Of a stretch of 64,000 nt of DNA, positions 44,920 to 52,945 are shown one piece after another. This stretch comes from an uncultured Paracoccaceae bacterium (GTDB taxonomy: Bacteria; Pseudomonadota; Alphaproteobacteria; Rhodobacterales; Rhodobacteraceae), in assembly GCA_938005545.1 (NCBI GenBank), contig CALKXV010000053.1, forward strand, positions 1-64,000. Reading direction: 5' to 3'. The translations under genes were made by a program, and so were the position numbers. The number at the start of each line of letters is the position of its first letter. The first letter of the stretch is position 1. The notes beneath the pieces are model-generated. The model ran no database searches and was not told the DNA's origin. It worked only from the letters and a program-made list of their open reading frames with translations.

Positions 44920-46338
44920 ATGGGCGATATTCTTATAGTCGATGACGAGCGCGATATTCGCGAGCTGATCTCGGACATCTTGAAGGACGAAGGGTTCGAA
45001 ACCCGGTTGGCGGCAAATTCGGAAGATGCCATGGCCGAGATGAACAAAGAGCCGCCTGGTTTGATGATCCTGGACATATGGCTGAAAGACAGCCGCATGG
45101 ATGGGATCGACATCCTGAAAGCCGTCAAACGCGACAATCCCGGCGTGCCGATCATTATTATTTCAGGCCATGGGAACATCGAAATTGCGGTCGCCGCTAT
45201 CAAGCAGGGCGCTTACGATTTCATCGAGAAACCGTTCAACATTGATCAATTGATGGTCGTTATTACACGGGCCATGGAAACCTCGCGTCTGCGTCGCGAG
45301 AATTCCGAACTGCGGCGCAAAGATGTGACAACCACCGATATGATCGGGTCGTCGCCTGCGTTCCGAACTTTGAAATCGCAGCTCGATAAGGTCACCAAGT
45401 CGAATGGCCGTGTCATGCTGACAGGGCCATCCGGGTCGGGCAAGGAAATCGCCGCGCGTTATGTTCACGCCAATTCCAGTCGTGCCGAGGGGCCTTTTGT
45501 GACGGTGAATTCCGCGTCGATTGAACCGGATCGCATGGAAGAGGTGCTGTTCGGGCGCGAAAGCACGGGGCGCGGCATTGAACCCGGACTTTTGGAACAG
45601 GCCCACGGCGGGGTCATCTTCTTTGACGAAATCGCCGACATGCCGAATGGCACCCAATCGAAAATTCTTCGCGTGTTGACGGAACAGCAGTTTCAACGGG
45701 TTGGTGGCGCTGATCTGGTGCGGGTCGATCTTCGTGTCGTGTCGTCGACGACGCGCAGTCTGGAAGCCGAAGTTGACGCCGGAACCTTCCGCCAGGAACT
45801 GTTTCACCGCCTGAACGTGGTGCCAATTGATGTTCCAAGCCTGTCGGAACGCCGCGAAGATGTGCCCGAACTGGCCAGCCATTTCATTGAAGCTTTCAAC
45901 AAATCGCAAGGCCTGCCATTGCGCGCGCTAAGCGAAGAAGCCATCGCCATGCTTCAGACCATGGCCTGGCCCGGCAATGTGCGGCAGCTGAAAAACGTAA
46001 TTGAGCGGGTGTTGATCCTTGGCGCTGACAAAGGTGACATCGCAGCGTCTGAAATTCCGGGTGGTGGCGAAGCCGAGGAACAGGAACAGGGCCGTGTCGT
46101 TCTGTCAGGCAGCTTGGCCACATTGCCGTTGCGCGAAGCGCGCGAATTGTTTGAACGCGAATATTTGCTGACCCAGATCAACCGGTTTGGCGGCAACATC
46201 AGCCGCACGGCGAACTTTGTCGGCATGGAACGTTCTGCGCTGCACCGAAAGCTGAAATCGCTGAACGTGGTGACGTCGTCGCGTTCGGGCGTGCGGGTGG
46301 CCACGGTGGCGGAAGAAGACGAAGAAGAGAACGCGTAA
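44920..46338 (+). CDS. ntrX: Response regulator NtrX
   Basis: The 472-residue product has a receiver domain (phospho-Asp52 in LMILDIWLKDSRMDGID), an AAA+ domain (LTGPSGSGKEIAARYVHANS; FFDEIADMPNGTQSKILRVL) and a Fis-like C-terminus (NFVGMERSALHRKLKSLNVV). Like this organism's NtrC it lacks GAFTGA at the expected place (STGRGIEPGLLEQAHGG), so direct sigma-54 activation is unlikely. It follows ntrY by 12 bases and ends at a bidirectional hairpin. Confidence 0.95.
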   Translation: MGDILIVDDERDIRELISDILKDEGFETRLAANSEDAMAEMNKEPPGLMILDIWLKDSRMDGIDILKAVKRDNPGVPIIIISGHGNIEIAVAAIKQGAYDFIEKPFNIDQLMVVITRAMETSRLRRENSELRRKDVTTTDMIGSSPAFRTLKSQLDKVTKSNGRVMLTGPSGSGKEIAARYVHANSSRAEGPFVTVNSASIEPDRMEEVLFGRESTGRGIEPGLLEQAHGGVIFFDEIADMPNGTQSKILRVLTEQQFQRVGGADLVRVDLRVVSSTTRSLEAEVDAGTFRQELFHRLNVVPIDVPSLSERREDVPELASHFIEAFNKSQGLPLRALSEEAIAMLQTMAWPGNVRQLKNVIERVLILGADKGDIAASEIPGGGEAEEQEQGRVVLSGSLATLPLREARELFEREYLLTQINRFGGNISRTANFVGMERSALHRKLKSLNVVTSSRSGVRVATVAEEDEEENA

Positions 46339-46370
46339 CACCGGCCGTCGCAAGACATTCGGTGTTACGC
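46333..46370. terminator. Bidirectional hairpin between ntrX and the AAA ATPase gene
   Basis: GCGTAACACCG and CGGTGTTACGC form a perfect 11-base stem with a 16-base loop. The left arm contains the ntrX stop codon, and the right arm ends one base before the convergent ATPase stop, so one structure serves both genes. Confidence 0.7.
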
Positions 46371-46371
46371 A

Positions 46372-47610
46372 TTACTCTGCCGCAACACTTAACGGGCGCC
46401 GAAGGGCCTCGGCTTCGGCCGCAGCCTTGGCGTCCGATGCATTGGCCAAAAGCCAGCCCTGAAGCTCCGCGGGCGAATACTGACCGTCGCCCAATTGCTT
46501 GCGGAACGTCGCGGCAAGCGCTGTATCTTCGGGGAAAAACCGAAGAAACATCGCTTCGCCCGCGTCCGCACCCACCAGCCCAAGTCTGACGCGCTGATCT
46601 ATGCGCCCCGGACGGATCAACGCCGGGTCCAGTTTTTCGAGGTGGTTGGTTGTCATGAACAACGCGCGTCCTTCCTGGGCGGCAACACCGTCGATGGCGT
46701 TCAACAGACCCGAAAAGCTGACCCCGTCGGGTTGGTCTTTTGAACGCCCGGCGAAAACCGCGTCGATATCCTCAAACACCAGAATGGCGTCTTTCGGGGC
46801 TTCGACCATGGCTTCACATAACAGATCATCGGTCAGGGTCTTGCGGCTGATGTCGAGGATCGCAAGGTTCTGTCCCAAGTCCGAAGCAATTGCGCGAATG
46901 GCGCTGGATTTCCCGGTGCCGGGTGGGCCGTGTAACAAATACCCCCGCCGCCACGGCACACCACGCGCCACATACCAGTCCTGCGCGCCATAGAACCACC
47001 GTACGTCGTCGCGCAATTGGTGAAGCCGGTCGTCTTCGGCAACCAGCGTCGCCATCGGTCGGCGCACAACATCGCCCACATGGTTCCAGCAGTTGTCGAC
47101 ATGGATATGAAGACCGGGGCCGATGCGCGCAGTTTTGGCTTCCAGATCAGAACCTTGCTTGATCCAGCGTTCAACGGTTTTGCGGTGACCAAAGGGCAGG
47201 GTGAAGGTCAGGCTTTCCAAGGGTGCGTTGCTGCGCCCGGCTTTCGCACGCTCGTTCATGTCGCGGTCCAAACGAACAAGCTGGCCGTCCAGCACGAACC
47301 AATGTCGCCCGGCTGAGGGCGAGAAACTGGCGCGGCCCGCATTGCGCCCTCCGGTCCATGTCAGTCGGAACCGGCGCACGCGGCGAAAGGCCTGCGCCTG
47401 TTCAAGCCAGTTCAACACGTGGCGGAATTCGGCAAGGCGGTTATCCACAACGACAGTTACGCAGAGCTTGCGCGCGAAGAAACTGTGCAAACGATCCCAG
47501 CTCAAATGCAAAAGGCCCGCAGCAAGGCCAATTCCGCCAAGCGCAAGACCGCCTGCGAAGAAATCGCTTTGAACCGCAGTTGCGGCATAGGTTTGAAATG
47601 TATCGAACAT
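46372..47610 (-). CDS. BCS1-like AAA ATPase
   Basis: The 412-residue product resembles mitochondrial Bcs1: an N-terminal span (FFAGGLALGGIGLAAGLLHL), a Bcs1-specific middle domain (about residues 45-200, with VERWIKQGSDLEAKTARIGP), then an AAA domain with Walker A LHGPPGTGKSSAIRAIASDL, Walker B AILVFEDIDAVF, TTNHLEKLDPALIRPGRIDQ and a C-terminal helical lid. Bcs1 translocates the folded Rieske protein in mitochondria; the bacterial role is unproven. The ATG at 47610 has no clear ribosome site; a TTG at 47667 is an alternative. A short leader ORF and hairpins lie upstream. Confidence 0.88.
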   Translation of the reverse strand: MFDTFQTYAATAVQSDFFAGGLALGGIGLAAGLLHLSWDRLHSFFARKLCVTVVVDNRLAEFRHVLNWLEQAQAFRRVRRFRLTWTGGRNAGRASFSPSAGRHWFVLDGQLVRLDRDMNERAKAGRSNAPLESLTFTLPFGHRKTVERWIKQGSDLEAKTARIGPGLHIHVDNCWNHVGDVVRRPMATLVAEDDRLHQLRDDVRWFYGAQDWYVARGVPWRRGYLLHGPPGTGKSSAIRAIASDLGQNLAILDISRKTLTDDLLCEAMVEAPKDAILVFEDIDAVFAGRSKDQPDGVSFSGLLNAIDGVAAQEGRALFMTTNHLEKLDPALIRPGRIDQRVRLGLVGADAGEAMFLRFFPEDTALAATFRKQLGDGQYSPAELQGWLLANASDAKAAAEAEALRRPLSVAAE

Positions 47611-47673
47611 GAGAACAGCTTTTACCGGTGGCCCCGGCGATAACGCGAAGGGCACGAACAGAGACAAATTGTG

Positions 47674-47747
47674 AAAAATTGCCGTTCGGGTCGGGTTAAG
47701 CCGCCAGAGGGCAATCGCGTGTTAAAACAAATAGCATCGTCGCCCTC
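47674..47747 (-). promoter_or_regulatory. Putative attenuator with two competing hairpins
   Basis: On the minus-strand RNA, the leader's ribosome site GGAGGGCGA (within 47740-47748) can pair with TTGCCCTCT (within 47706-47714). Alternatively ATTGCC (47710-47715) can pair with GGCAAT (47678-47683), directly followed by a T run (47674-47678), a terminator-like form. Both use the same TTGCC bases, so they exclude each other. This is the layout of a translation-coupled attenuator controlling the ATPase gene. The terminator stem is only six pairs with a 26-base loop, so the case is suggestive. Confidence 0.4.
47696..47737 (-). CDS. Putative 13-residue leader peptide
   Basis: A minimal ORF encodes MLFVLTRDCPLAA. 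It has the strongest ribosome site seen in this part of the window (AAGGAGG, seven bases before the ATG), while the downstream ATPase gene has none. It starts 127 bases and ends 85 bases upstream of that gene and overlaps the competing hairpins. Too short for a stable protein, it fits a regulatory leader. The RDCPL run might make translation sensitive to Arg, Cys or Pro supply, which is inference. Confidence 0.5.
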   Translation of the reverse strand: MLFVLTRDCPLAA

Positions 47748-47891
47748 CTTTTGATGTTTGGGTGCGAGGCACGTCGGATAAGCGAGCCTGCGATTCGCTG
47801 CAAGCCAATCTTTCGCCCTGACCCAAGCTGTGTTGGCGCGGCCACAATTTGTAGCCGTACCGAAGCATTGACGGCCAGATGGATTGGCTTT

Positions 47892-48290
47892 TTACGGGCT
47901 GTGGTAATCTGTATCCGACACATGTTCTTCCCAATCCACGCGTCTGCCATCGATGCTTTCTGCAATCGCAAGGTGGGTCATGGCCGTTGCATCGGTGGCC
48001 CCGTGCCAGTGGCGCACACCGGGAGGGAACCAGACGATGTCGCCGGGCTGGATATCCACACGCTTTTCGCCCTCAATCCGCGCCCAGCCAAAGCCGGATG
48101 TGACAATAATCGTCTGCCCCAAAGGATGCGTGTGCCAAGCAGTGCGCGCACCCGGTTCGAAGGTGACTGTGACCCCACCAACACGCGCAGGTGCTTCGGT
48201 GTTAAATTCCATATCCATGCGGACCTGGCCGGTAAAATAGGCCTCAGGGCCCGGTTTTGACGGAATTGAGCCGTTTCGAGTGATTTTCAT
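47892..48290 (-). CDS. Cupin-domain protein ((R)-mandelonitrile lyase-like family)
   Basis: The 132-residue single-domain cupin has both cupin motifs: GARTAWHTHPLGQTIIVTSG with the metal histidines, and PGDIVWFPPGVRHWHGATD. It matches the small bacterial cupins often labelled (R)-mandelonitrile lyase or carboxymuconolactone-decarboxylase-type cupins (ending WEEHVSDTDY). Such labels are loose; the substrate is unknown. It is divergent from trkA and on the same strand as the leader/ATPase unit, 154 bases upstream of the leader. Confidence 0.85.
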   Translation of the reverse strand: MKITRNGSIPSKPGPEAYFTGQVRMDMEFNTEAPARVGGVTVTFEPGARTAWHTHPLGQTIIVTSGFGWARIEGEKRVDIQPGDIVWFPPGVRHWHGATDATAMTHLAIAESIDGRRVDWEEHVSDTDYHSP

Positions 48291-48416
48291 GTGGTTCCCT
48301 ATCGTTTGACAGGGAGGTTAGCGGGTCACGGCGCGGTCTTCCAGTGCGTCTCGGCGCTTGAACCCTGCAATCAGCCATGCCAGACAAGCCCATCCGGAAC
48401 TGCCAAGAGGCACTTC

Positions 48417-49793
48417 ATGAAGGTCATCATTTGCGGCGCGGGCCAAGTCGGTTGGCAGATCGCGCGGCATCTCTCGGGCGAGCGAAACGATGTGACGGTC
48501 GTGGACAACAATCCCGATCTTGTGCGCCGGGCGACCGACACGCTGGATGTGCAAGGCATCGCAGGCCACGCGAGCTATCCCGATATTCTGGATCGTGCAG
48601 GGGCCAACGACGCCGATATGATCATTGCGGCGACGTATTCTGACGAGGTGAACATGGTCACCTGTCAGGTTGCGCATTCGGTTTTTGAAGTTCCGCGCAA
48701 GATCGCACGGCTTCGCGCGCAAAGCTATCACACGGCGATTTATTCGGATTTGTACCGTCGCGATCATATGCCGATTGATGTGGTGATCAGCCCCGAACGT
48801 GAAGTTGCCGAAGCGGCGCTGCGGCGTCTGAATGCCCCGGCTGCTTTTGATACCGAGCTGTTTTTGGGCGGCAAAGCGCAACTTCTGGGTATTCAGCTGG
48901 ACGAAGATTGCCCGGTGCTTGACACACCATTGCGTCAGTTGACGGATCTGTTTTCAACCCTGCGGGCCTTGGTGGTGGGAATCCGGCGCAAAGGTAAGCT
49001 GTTTGCACCAGAACCCGGCGATCAGCTTTTTGCCGACGACCAAGTCTATGTGATGACGCATTTCGAGGATCTGACGCGCACGTTCGAAATCTTTGGCAAA
49101 ACCGTTCACCGTCAGGAACGCGTTGTGATCCTGGGCGGCGGAAACGTGGGTTTAGCTGTTGCAAAAGCGTTGGAGGGACGCGCCGAACGTTTGCGCGCCC
49201 GCGTCATCGAAAAGAATCGAGCTTGCGCGGAACGTGCGGCTGACGAGCTGGAACGCACGATTGTTCTGCACGGTGACGGGATGAACTCCGATCTTTTGGC
49301 TGAGGCCGGGATTGATCGTGCCGATGCTATCTTGGCTGTGACCGATGACGACAATACCAACCTGCTGGCCGCCGTGCGTGCAAAACAAGCCGGTTGCCCG
49401 ATGACGATTGCCTTGGTCAACGATCCGACGCTTGTTCCCTTGATGGAGCCATTGCAGATCGATGCCTACATCAACCCGCGTGCAACGACCGTGAGCTCGA
49501 TCTTGCGACACATCCGACACGGACGGGTGCGGGCCGTGTATTCCATCGGCGACGCCGAGGCCGAGGTGATCGAAGCACAAATTCTATCGCCATCCTCGCT
49601 TGCGGGCCGTGAAATTCGCGAGATCGACTTTCCCGAAGGTGTCATGGTTGGCGCTGTGATGAAGGGCGACGAGATGCTGAAACCCACCGGTTCGACCCGG
49701 ATTGACGAAGGCGATGTCATTGTTGTCTTTGCTTTGGCCGAGGACGTTCCCGAGGTCGAGCGGTTGTTTCAGGTCTCGATCGACTTTTTCTGA
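48417..49793 (+). CDS. trkA: Trk potassium uptake regulator TrkA
   Basis: The 458-residue cytoplasmic protein has two RCK (TrkA-N plus TrkA-C) repeats: MKVIICGAGQVGWQIARHLS at the start and VVILGGGNVGLAVAKALEGR near residue 230, both NAD(H)-binding Rossmann motifs. It gates the TrkH channel. AGAGG precedes the ATG at 48417; 42 in-frame codons upstream are not family-like. trkH begins in the TGATG overlap at its stop. Confidence 0.96.
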   Translation: MKVIICGAGQVGWQIARHLSGERNDVTVVDNNPDLVRRATDTLDVQGIAGHASYPDILDRAGANDADMIIAATYSDEVNMVTCQVAHSVFEVPRKIARLRAQSYHTAIYSDLYRRDHMPIDVVISPEREVAEAALRRLNAPAAFDTELFLGGKAQLLGIQLDEDCPVLDTPLRQLTDLFSTLRALVVGIRRKGKLFAPEPGDQLFADDQVYVMTHFEDLTRTFEIFGKTVHRQERVVILGGGNVGLAVAKALEGRAERLRARVIEKNRACAERAADELERTIVLHGDGMNSDLLAEAGIDRADAILAVTDDDNTNLLAAVRAKQAGCPMTIALVNDPTLVPLMEPLQIDAYINPRATTVSSILRHIRHGRVRAVYSIGDAEAEVIEAQILSPSSLAGREIREIDFPEGVMVGAVMKGDEMLKPTGSTRIDEGDVIVVFALAEDVPEVERLFQVSIDFF

Positions 49794-51295
49794 TGGAAAA
49801 GCTCTTTGAGGCGCCCCTGATTGTCATCCTGATGGGAATTGGCGCGGCTTCGATGACCATTCCGGCCATTCATGCATTCATGATCGATGATCACGCCACA
49901 TCGCGGGCGTTTTTCTATTCGGCCGTGCTGTTCAGCATCCTGTTCGTGATGGTTGCTTTGGCGACAACTGGCATGCGCATCCGCCGTCAGGGTCGCAGCC
50001 ATCTGATTTCGATTGTCGCCTGTCTTGCCGCTTTGCCACTAATGCTGGCGGTGCCTTTGTCGGAGGCGGTGCCTGATACGCGTTATATCAACGCTTACGT
50101 TGAAATGGTGTCCAGCTTGACGACAACCGGGTTAACGCTGTTCGAACCCGACCGTTTGCCGCCTTCGGTGCATCTTTGGCGAGCTTTGGTCGGATGGATG
50201 GGGGGGCTTTTCATCTGGGTGATCGCAATTGCCATTCTGGCGCCCTTAAACCTCGGCGGGTTCGAAGTAACCTCGAAGGCCGAAATCGGGCAGGGTGCGC
50301 GTCATGCGGGTAAAAACCGGTCCGGTCGGCGTTTGATACGATATACGGCGCGGTTGTTCCCCATCTATGGCGGTTTGACGCTGATCTTGTGGTTGTGGCT
50401 TTATCTGGCCGGCGAAAGCGCGTTGGTTGCGGCTTGTCATGCGATGGCGACGCTGTCGACGTCGGGCATTTCGCCTTTGGGTGGATTGGAACAAGGGTCG
50501 GGCAGCTTTCTAAGTGAATTGTTGGTATTCGTCTTTTTCGTGTTTGCCCTGTCGCGGCTGACATTCATCCGGGAAGACCGGACATTGGGTTGGCGCAGCC
50601 TGTACCAAGACCCTGAACTGCGCTTGGGGTTGGGAATATGCGGCGTGGTGGCAGGTGTGTTGTTCGCGCGTCACTGGATGGTCAGCTTTGAAGGCCCGTC
50701 GGAAATCACGATCATCGAAGCGTTGCGCGGGCTTTGGGGTGCGCTTTTCACGGTTGCATCGTTTTTGACAACAACCGGGTTCGTATCGTCCGATTGGGAT
50801 GTAGCGCAGTCGTGGTCCGGTCTGGAATCGCCCAGCGTTTTGCTTTTGGGCCTTGCCGTCTTTGGCGGAGGTGTTGCCACAACAGCGGGCGGTGTGAAGC
50901 TTCTTCGGGTGCATGCGCTTTACAAACACAGCTTTCGCGAGATGGAAAAGCTGGTGCAACCGTCTTCCATTGGCGGAGCCGGGCGCGAAGGGCGGCGATT
51001 TCGGCGTCAGGGCGCTTTTGCGGCTTGGGTGTTTTTCATGCTTTTTGCTTTGTCGATAGCGGTTGTGATGACGGGGTTCTCGTTTTCGGGCGGGCTCGAC
51101 TTCGAAGAAGCAATGATTCTTACCATTTCAGCACTGTCGACAACGGGCCCTTTGACCGAAGTTGCGGGAAGCCTGCCCATTGATCTGTCGGGTCTTTCTG
51201 ACGGTGCGCGCGGCCTTTTATCAGCTGCAATGGTACTGGGACGGCTGGAAGCCCTGGCCCTTATCGCTTTCCTAAATCCTGAATTTTGGCGCTAA
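49793..51295 (+). CDS. trkH: Trk potassium uptake channel protein TrkH
   Basis: The 500-residue inner-membrane protein has about ten spans and four pore-loop repeats, seen as VSSLTTTGLTLFEPD, MATLSTSGISPLGGLE, VASFLTTTGFVSSDWD and ISALSTTGPLTEVAG, each with the TTG-type filter. It takes up K+ together with TrkA. One base overlaps trkA (TGATG), so the pair is co-translated. It is followed by a two-tier hairpin and then hfq. Confidence 0.95.
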   Translation: MEKLFEAPLIVILMGIGAASMTIPAIHAFMIDDHATSRAFFYSAVLFSILFVMVALATTGMRIRRQGRSHLISIVACLAALPLMLAVPLSEAVPDTRYINAYVEMVSSLTTTGLTLFEPDRLPPSVHLWRALVGWMGGLFIWVIAIAILAPLNLGGFEVTSKAEIGQGARHAGKNRSGRRLIRYTARLFPIYGGLTLILWLWLYLAGESALVAACHAMATLSTSGISPLGGLEQGSGSFLSELLVFVFFVFALSRLTFIREDRTLGWRSLYQDPELRLGLGICGVVAGVLFARHWMVSFEGPSEITIIEALRGLWGALFTVASFLTTTGFVSSDWDVAQSWSGLESPSVLLLGLAVFGGGVATTAGGVKLLRVHALYKHSFREMEKLVQPSSIGGAGREGRRFRRQGAFAAWVFFMLFALSIAVVMTGFSFSGGLDFEEAMILTISALSTTGPLTEVAGSLPIDLSGLSDGARGLLSAAMVLGRLEALALIAFLNPEFWR

Positions 51296-51347
51296 ACCAG
51301 CCCACAAGTGCCAAAATGTGACTTTACCTATGGTAAATAGGGCTGGT
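51296..51347 (+). promoter_or_regulatory. Two-tier inverted repeat between trkH and hfq
   Basis: ACCAGCCC (51296-51303) pairs with GGGCTGGT (51340-51347), and inside lies a second perfect repeat TTTACC-TAT-GGTAAA (51323-51337). The outer arm starts at the base after the trkH stop. It may end the trkAH message or act as a site before the hfq promoter; there is no T run for a classic terminator. Confidence 0.45.
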
Positions 51348-51426
51348 CACCGCCAAATCTGCGCTTCATATTGACGACGTTACCAAAACGGTCGAAAAAG
51401 ACCGCAAAAATATAAGGCTAAGTCTC

Positions 51427-51660
51427 ATGGCTACCGATAGACAGAATTTGCAAGACGCATTTCTGAACCACGTCAGAAAGACCAAAGTACCGGTCACAAT
51501 TTTCCTTATCAACGGCGTCAAACTACAGGGTGTTATCACCTGGTTCGACAATTTTTGTGTGCTACTGCGCCGGGATGGCCAGTCGCAGCTTGTTTATAAA
51601 CACGCCATTTCTACGATTATGCCCGCGCAGCCGATTTCACTTTACGAAGGTGAAGAGTAA
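51427..51660 (+). CDS. hfq: RNA chaperone Hfq
   Basis: The 77-residue product is the hexameric Sm-like RNA chaperone that pairs small RNAs with messages. Sm1 ([20 protein letters not shown]) and Sm2 ([12 protein letters not shown]) motifs are complete, with [10 protein letters not shown] at the N-terminus. In the long form the Gln-Asp pair and YKHA match the uridine-binding site. hflX follows three bases after its stop, the order conserved from enterics to alphaproteobacteria. Confidence 0.97.
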   Translation: MATDRQNLQDAFLNHVRKTKVPVTIFLINGVKLQGVITWFDNFCVLLRRDGQSQLVYKHAISTIMPAQPISLYEGEE

Positions 51661-51662
51661 CT

Positions 51663-52940
51663 TTGGCGGCTGAACCGGACGAGGGCACCCGTGCCCTTGT
51701 ACTGCATCCGGATATCAAAGGAACAGACAGCAAGCGCGAACCGGGGTTAGCGCTGGAAGAAGCCGTGGCTTTGGCATCGGCGCTTCCGGGCCTGTCTTTA
51801 CAGGGCGCAGACGTGGTGCGACTTCAACGCGCCCATCCCGGTATGTTGTTCGGCAAAGGCAAGATCGAAGAAATCGCGACACGGATCAAAGCCGCCGACA
51901 TTGAATTGGTGTTGATCGACGGCCCGGTTAGCCCGGTTCAGCAGCGAAATCTCGAACGCGAATGGAAAGTCAAACTGTTGGACCGAACGGGTCTGATTTT
52001 GGAGATCTTTTCTGACCGTGCCGCAACCCGCGAAGGTGTGCTTCAGGTCGAAATGGCCGCATTGTCGTATCAACGAACCCGGTTGGTACGTGCCTGGACC
52101 CACCTTGAACGTCAGCGTGGTGGACTGGGTTTTGTCGGTGGTCCGGGCGAAACGCAGATCGAAGCCGACCGGCGTGCCATTGATGATCAGCTTGTGCGGT
52201 TAAAGCGACAGTTGGAAAAGGTTGTGAAGACCCGGACGTTGCACCGTGAAGCGCGCGCCAAGGTGCCTTATCCGATTGTGGCTTTGGTTGGCTACACGAA
52301 CGCGGGCAAGTCGACGATTTTCAACTGTCTGACCGGTGCCGAGGTGTTGGCCAAGGACATGTTGTTTGCCACATTGGATCCGACAATGCGCGCGGTGAAC
52401 TTGCCGGGGTCCGGGCGCGAAGTGATCTTGTCGGACACGGTTGGATTTATCTCGGACCTTCCGACGCAATTGGTGGCGGCGTTTCGCGCGACGTTGGAAG
52501 AAGTTCTGGCAGCGGATGTGATCTTGCACGTGCGTGATATCTCGCACCCTGAAACAGACGCCCAATGCGCGGATGTTCTGGCGATCCTTGACGATCTGGG
52601 CATCGGCGAAGACCGGCGCGGAATCGAGGTCTGGAACAAGTCTGACCGTGTGAACACCCCCGAACGCGAAGCTCTTCAGGCAACGGCTGACCGCCAAGAG
52701 GCAACCGTGATGAGTTCGGCCCTAAGCGATGACGGCTTGGCCCCCTTGTTGCGTGCGGTTGAGGCGGCACTGGATGCAGGGCGTTTACAGGAAACGCTGG
52801 CACTGGCCCATTCCGACGGCAAAAAACGCGCGTGGCTATACGAACAGGGCGTTGTTGTGGACGAAGACGAAACCGAAACGGGCAGCACGGTTTCTGTCAA
52901 CTGGACCCAAGCCCAGGCCGTACGGTTTTCACGATTTTAA
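51663..52940 (+). CDS. hflX: Ribosome-splitting GTPase HflX
   Basis: The 425-residue GTPase rescues stalled or heat-damaged ribosomes. It has the N-terminal HflX domain (HPGMLFGKGKIEEIATRIKA; ERQRGGLGFVGGPGETQIEA) and the GTPase motifs G1 GYTNAGKST, G3 DTVGFI and G4 NKSD. No ATG lies near the start of homology, so translation most likely begins at TTG 51663, two bases after the hfq stop, implying coupling to hfq. It is convergent with the penicillin acylase gene. Confidence 0.93.
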   Translation: MAAEPDEGTRALVLHPDIKGTDSKREPGLALEEAVALASALPGLSLQGADVVRLQRAHPGMLFGKGKIEEIATRIKAADIELVLIDGPVSPVQQRNLEREWKVKLLDRTGLILEIFSDRAATREGVLQVEMAALSYQRTRLVRAWTHLERQRGGLGFVGGPGETQIEADRRAIDDQLVRLKRQLEKVVKTRTLHREARAKVPYPIVALVGYTNAGKSTIFNCLTGAEVLAKDMLFATLDPTMRAVNLPGSGREVILSDTVGFISDLPTQLVAAFRATLEEVLAADVILHVRDISHPETDAQCADVLAILDDLGIGEDRRGIEVWNKSDRVNTPEREALQATADRQEATVMSSALSDDGLAPLLRAVEAALDAGRLQETLALAHSDGKKRAWLYEQGVVVDEDETETGSTVSVNWTQAQAVRFSRF

Positions 52941-52945
52941 GTGCT

